DNA from: CAYPLH01 sp964411505
Lineage (GTDB): Bacteria > Bacillota > Clostridia > CAYPLH01 > DUMO01
Assembly (NCBI GenBank): GCA_964411505.1
Contig: CAYPLH010000111.1
Span: 1-6,433, forward strand
DNA: 6,433 nt
Direction of reading: 5' to 3'
Positions 6,272 through 6,433 of the stretch are shown here, in pieces. The notes under the pieces were generated by a model. The model did no database searches, was not told the DNA's origin, and saw only the letters and a program-made list of their open reading frames with translations. The translations under genes were made by a program, and so were the position numbers. How positions within the stretch are numbered: the stretch's first letter is position 1; each line of letters opens with the position of its first letter.

Positions 6272-6433
6272 GCTCAGTCGCTACGCTTTCTCGCAAAGGT
6301 ACCGGGTGCCCAATGTCATTAGGCTAATATGTAAAATACTGAGCAATAATTTGTAAAAACTATTTCACATGCATGTCTATAATTACATGGCGTGCTTTTT
6401 CTCTATTAGCAACTTTTGCATAAATAATAATGC
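6268..6433. mobile_element. Second copy of the inverted-repeat element, left end, truncated by the window
   Basis: Bases 6272-6377 repeat 141-246 with 4 mismatches in 106, in the same orientation. Similarity then falls to a diverged but alignable interior (for example GCGTGCTTTTTCT against GCATGCTTTTTCT). The element tip replaces the 5' part of wecB at 6268-6271. The right end of this copy should lie beyond the window. Confidence 0.75.
6383..6433 (-). pseudogene. 3' end of the element's small reading frame, copy 2
   Basis: On the minus strand the frame entering from the right edge reads ALLFMQKLLIEKKHAM and stops at TAA 6383-6385. It lines up codon for codon with VLLCMHKK of copy 1, and KKHA recurs in the shifted frame there. 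The other open frame ends IIDMHVK at TAG 6360-6362, in the region of near-identical DNA. The two copies carry different indels, so at least one is broken. The start lies outside the window. Confidence 0.3.

Overview
The window looks like a piece of a Bacillota-type genome (Clostridia or Negativicutes by impression only): ribosome sites are strong GGAGG types, the flanking gene fragments are LemA and a WecB-type epimerase, and intergenic DNA is AT-rich. Base composition is split by eye. The lemA and wecB fragments at the edges are about half G+C, while the central genes are near 30 % G+C, which suggests an acquired AT-rich cassette.

Layout, left to right: the 3' part of a lemA gene (1-191, +) runs into a non-coding-looking element bounded by inverted repeats (about 135-659). 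The element holds a decayed small reading frame. It touches the stop codon of a minus-strand gene for a 688-residue protein (659-2725) that fuses an HD dNTP-triphosphohydrolase-like domain to a CYTH / triphosphate-tunnel domain. Upstream, on the same strand, are a second large HD protein (2952-5039, 695 residues) with a glycine-rich repeat insertion, and a small unrecognised gene (5170-5514). An AT-rich gap with no supported gene follows (5524-5875). Then comes a wecB-like fragment broken at both ends (5876-6271, -). It abuts a second copy of the element end, in the same orientation as the first (6268-6433, cut by the window edge).

The three central genes all read leftward with gaps of 130-230 bases and separate candidate promoters, so they form a co-oriented cluster rather than a tight operon. 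Both HD proteins keep every metal and catalytic residue known from SAMHD1/dGTPase-type enzymes. Such enzymes split dNTPs into nucleoside and tripolyphosphate, and several CYTH tunnel enzymes hydrolyse tripolyphosphate. The fusion therefore suggests one polypeptide that makes and destroys PPPi. A role in nucleotide-pool control or phage defence is possible but is inference from family and context only.
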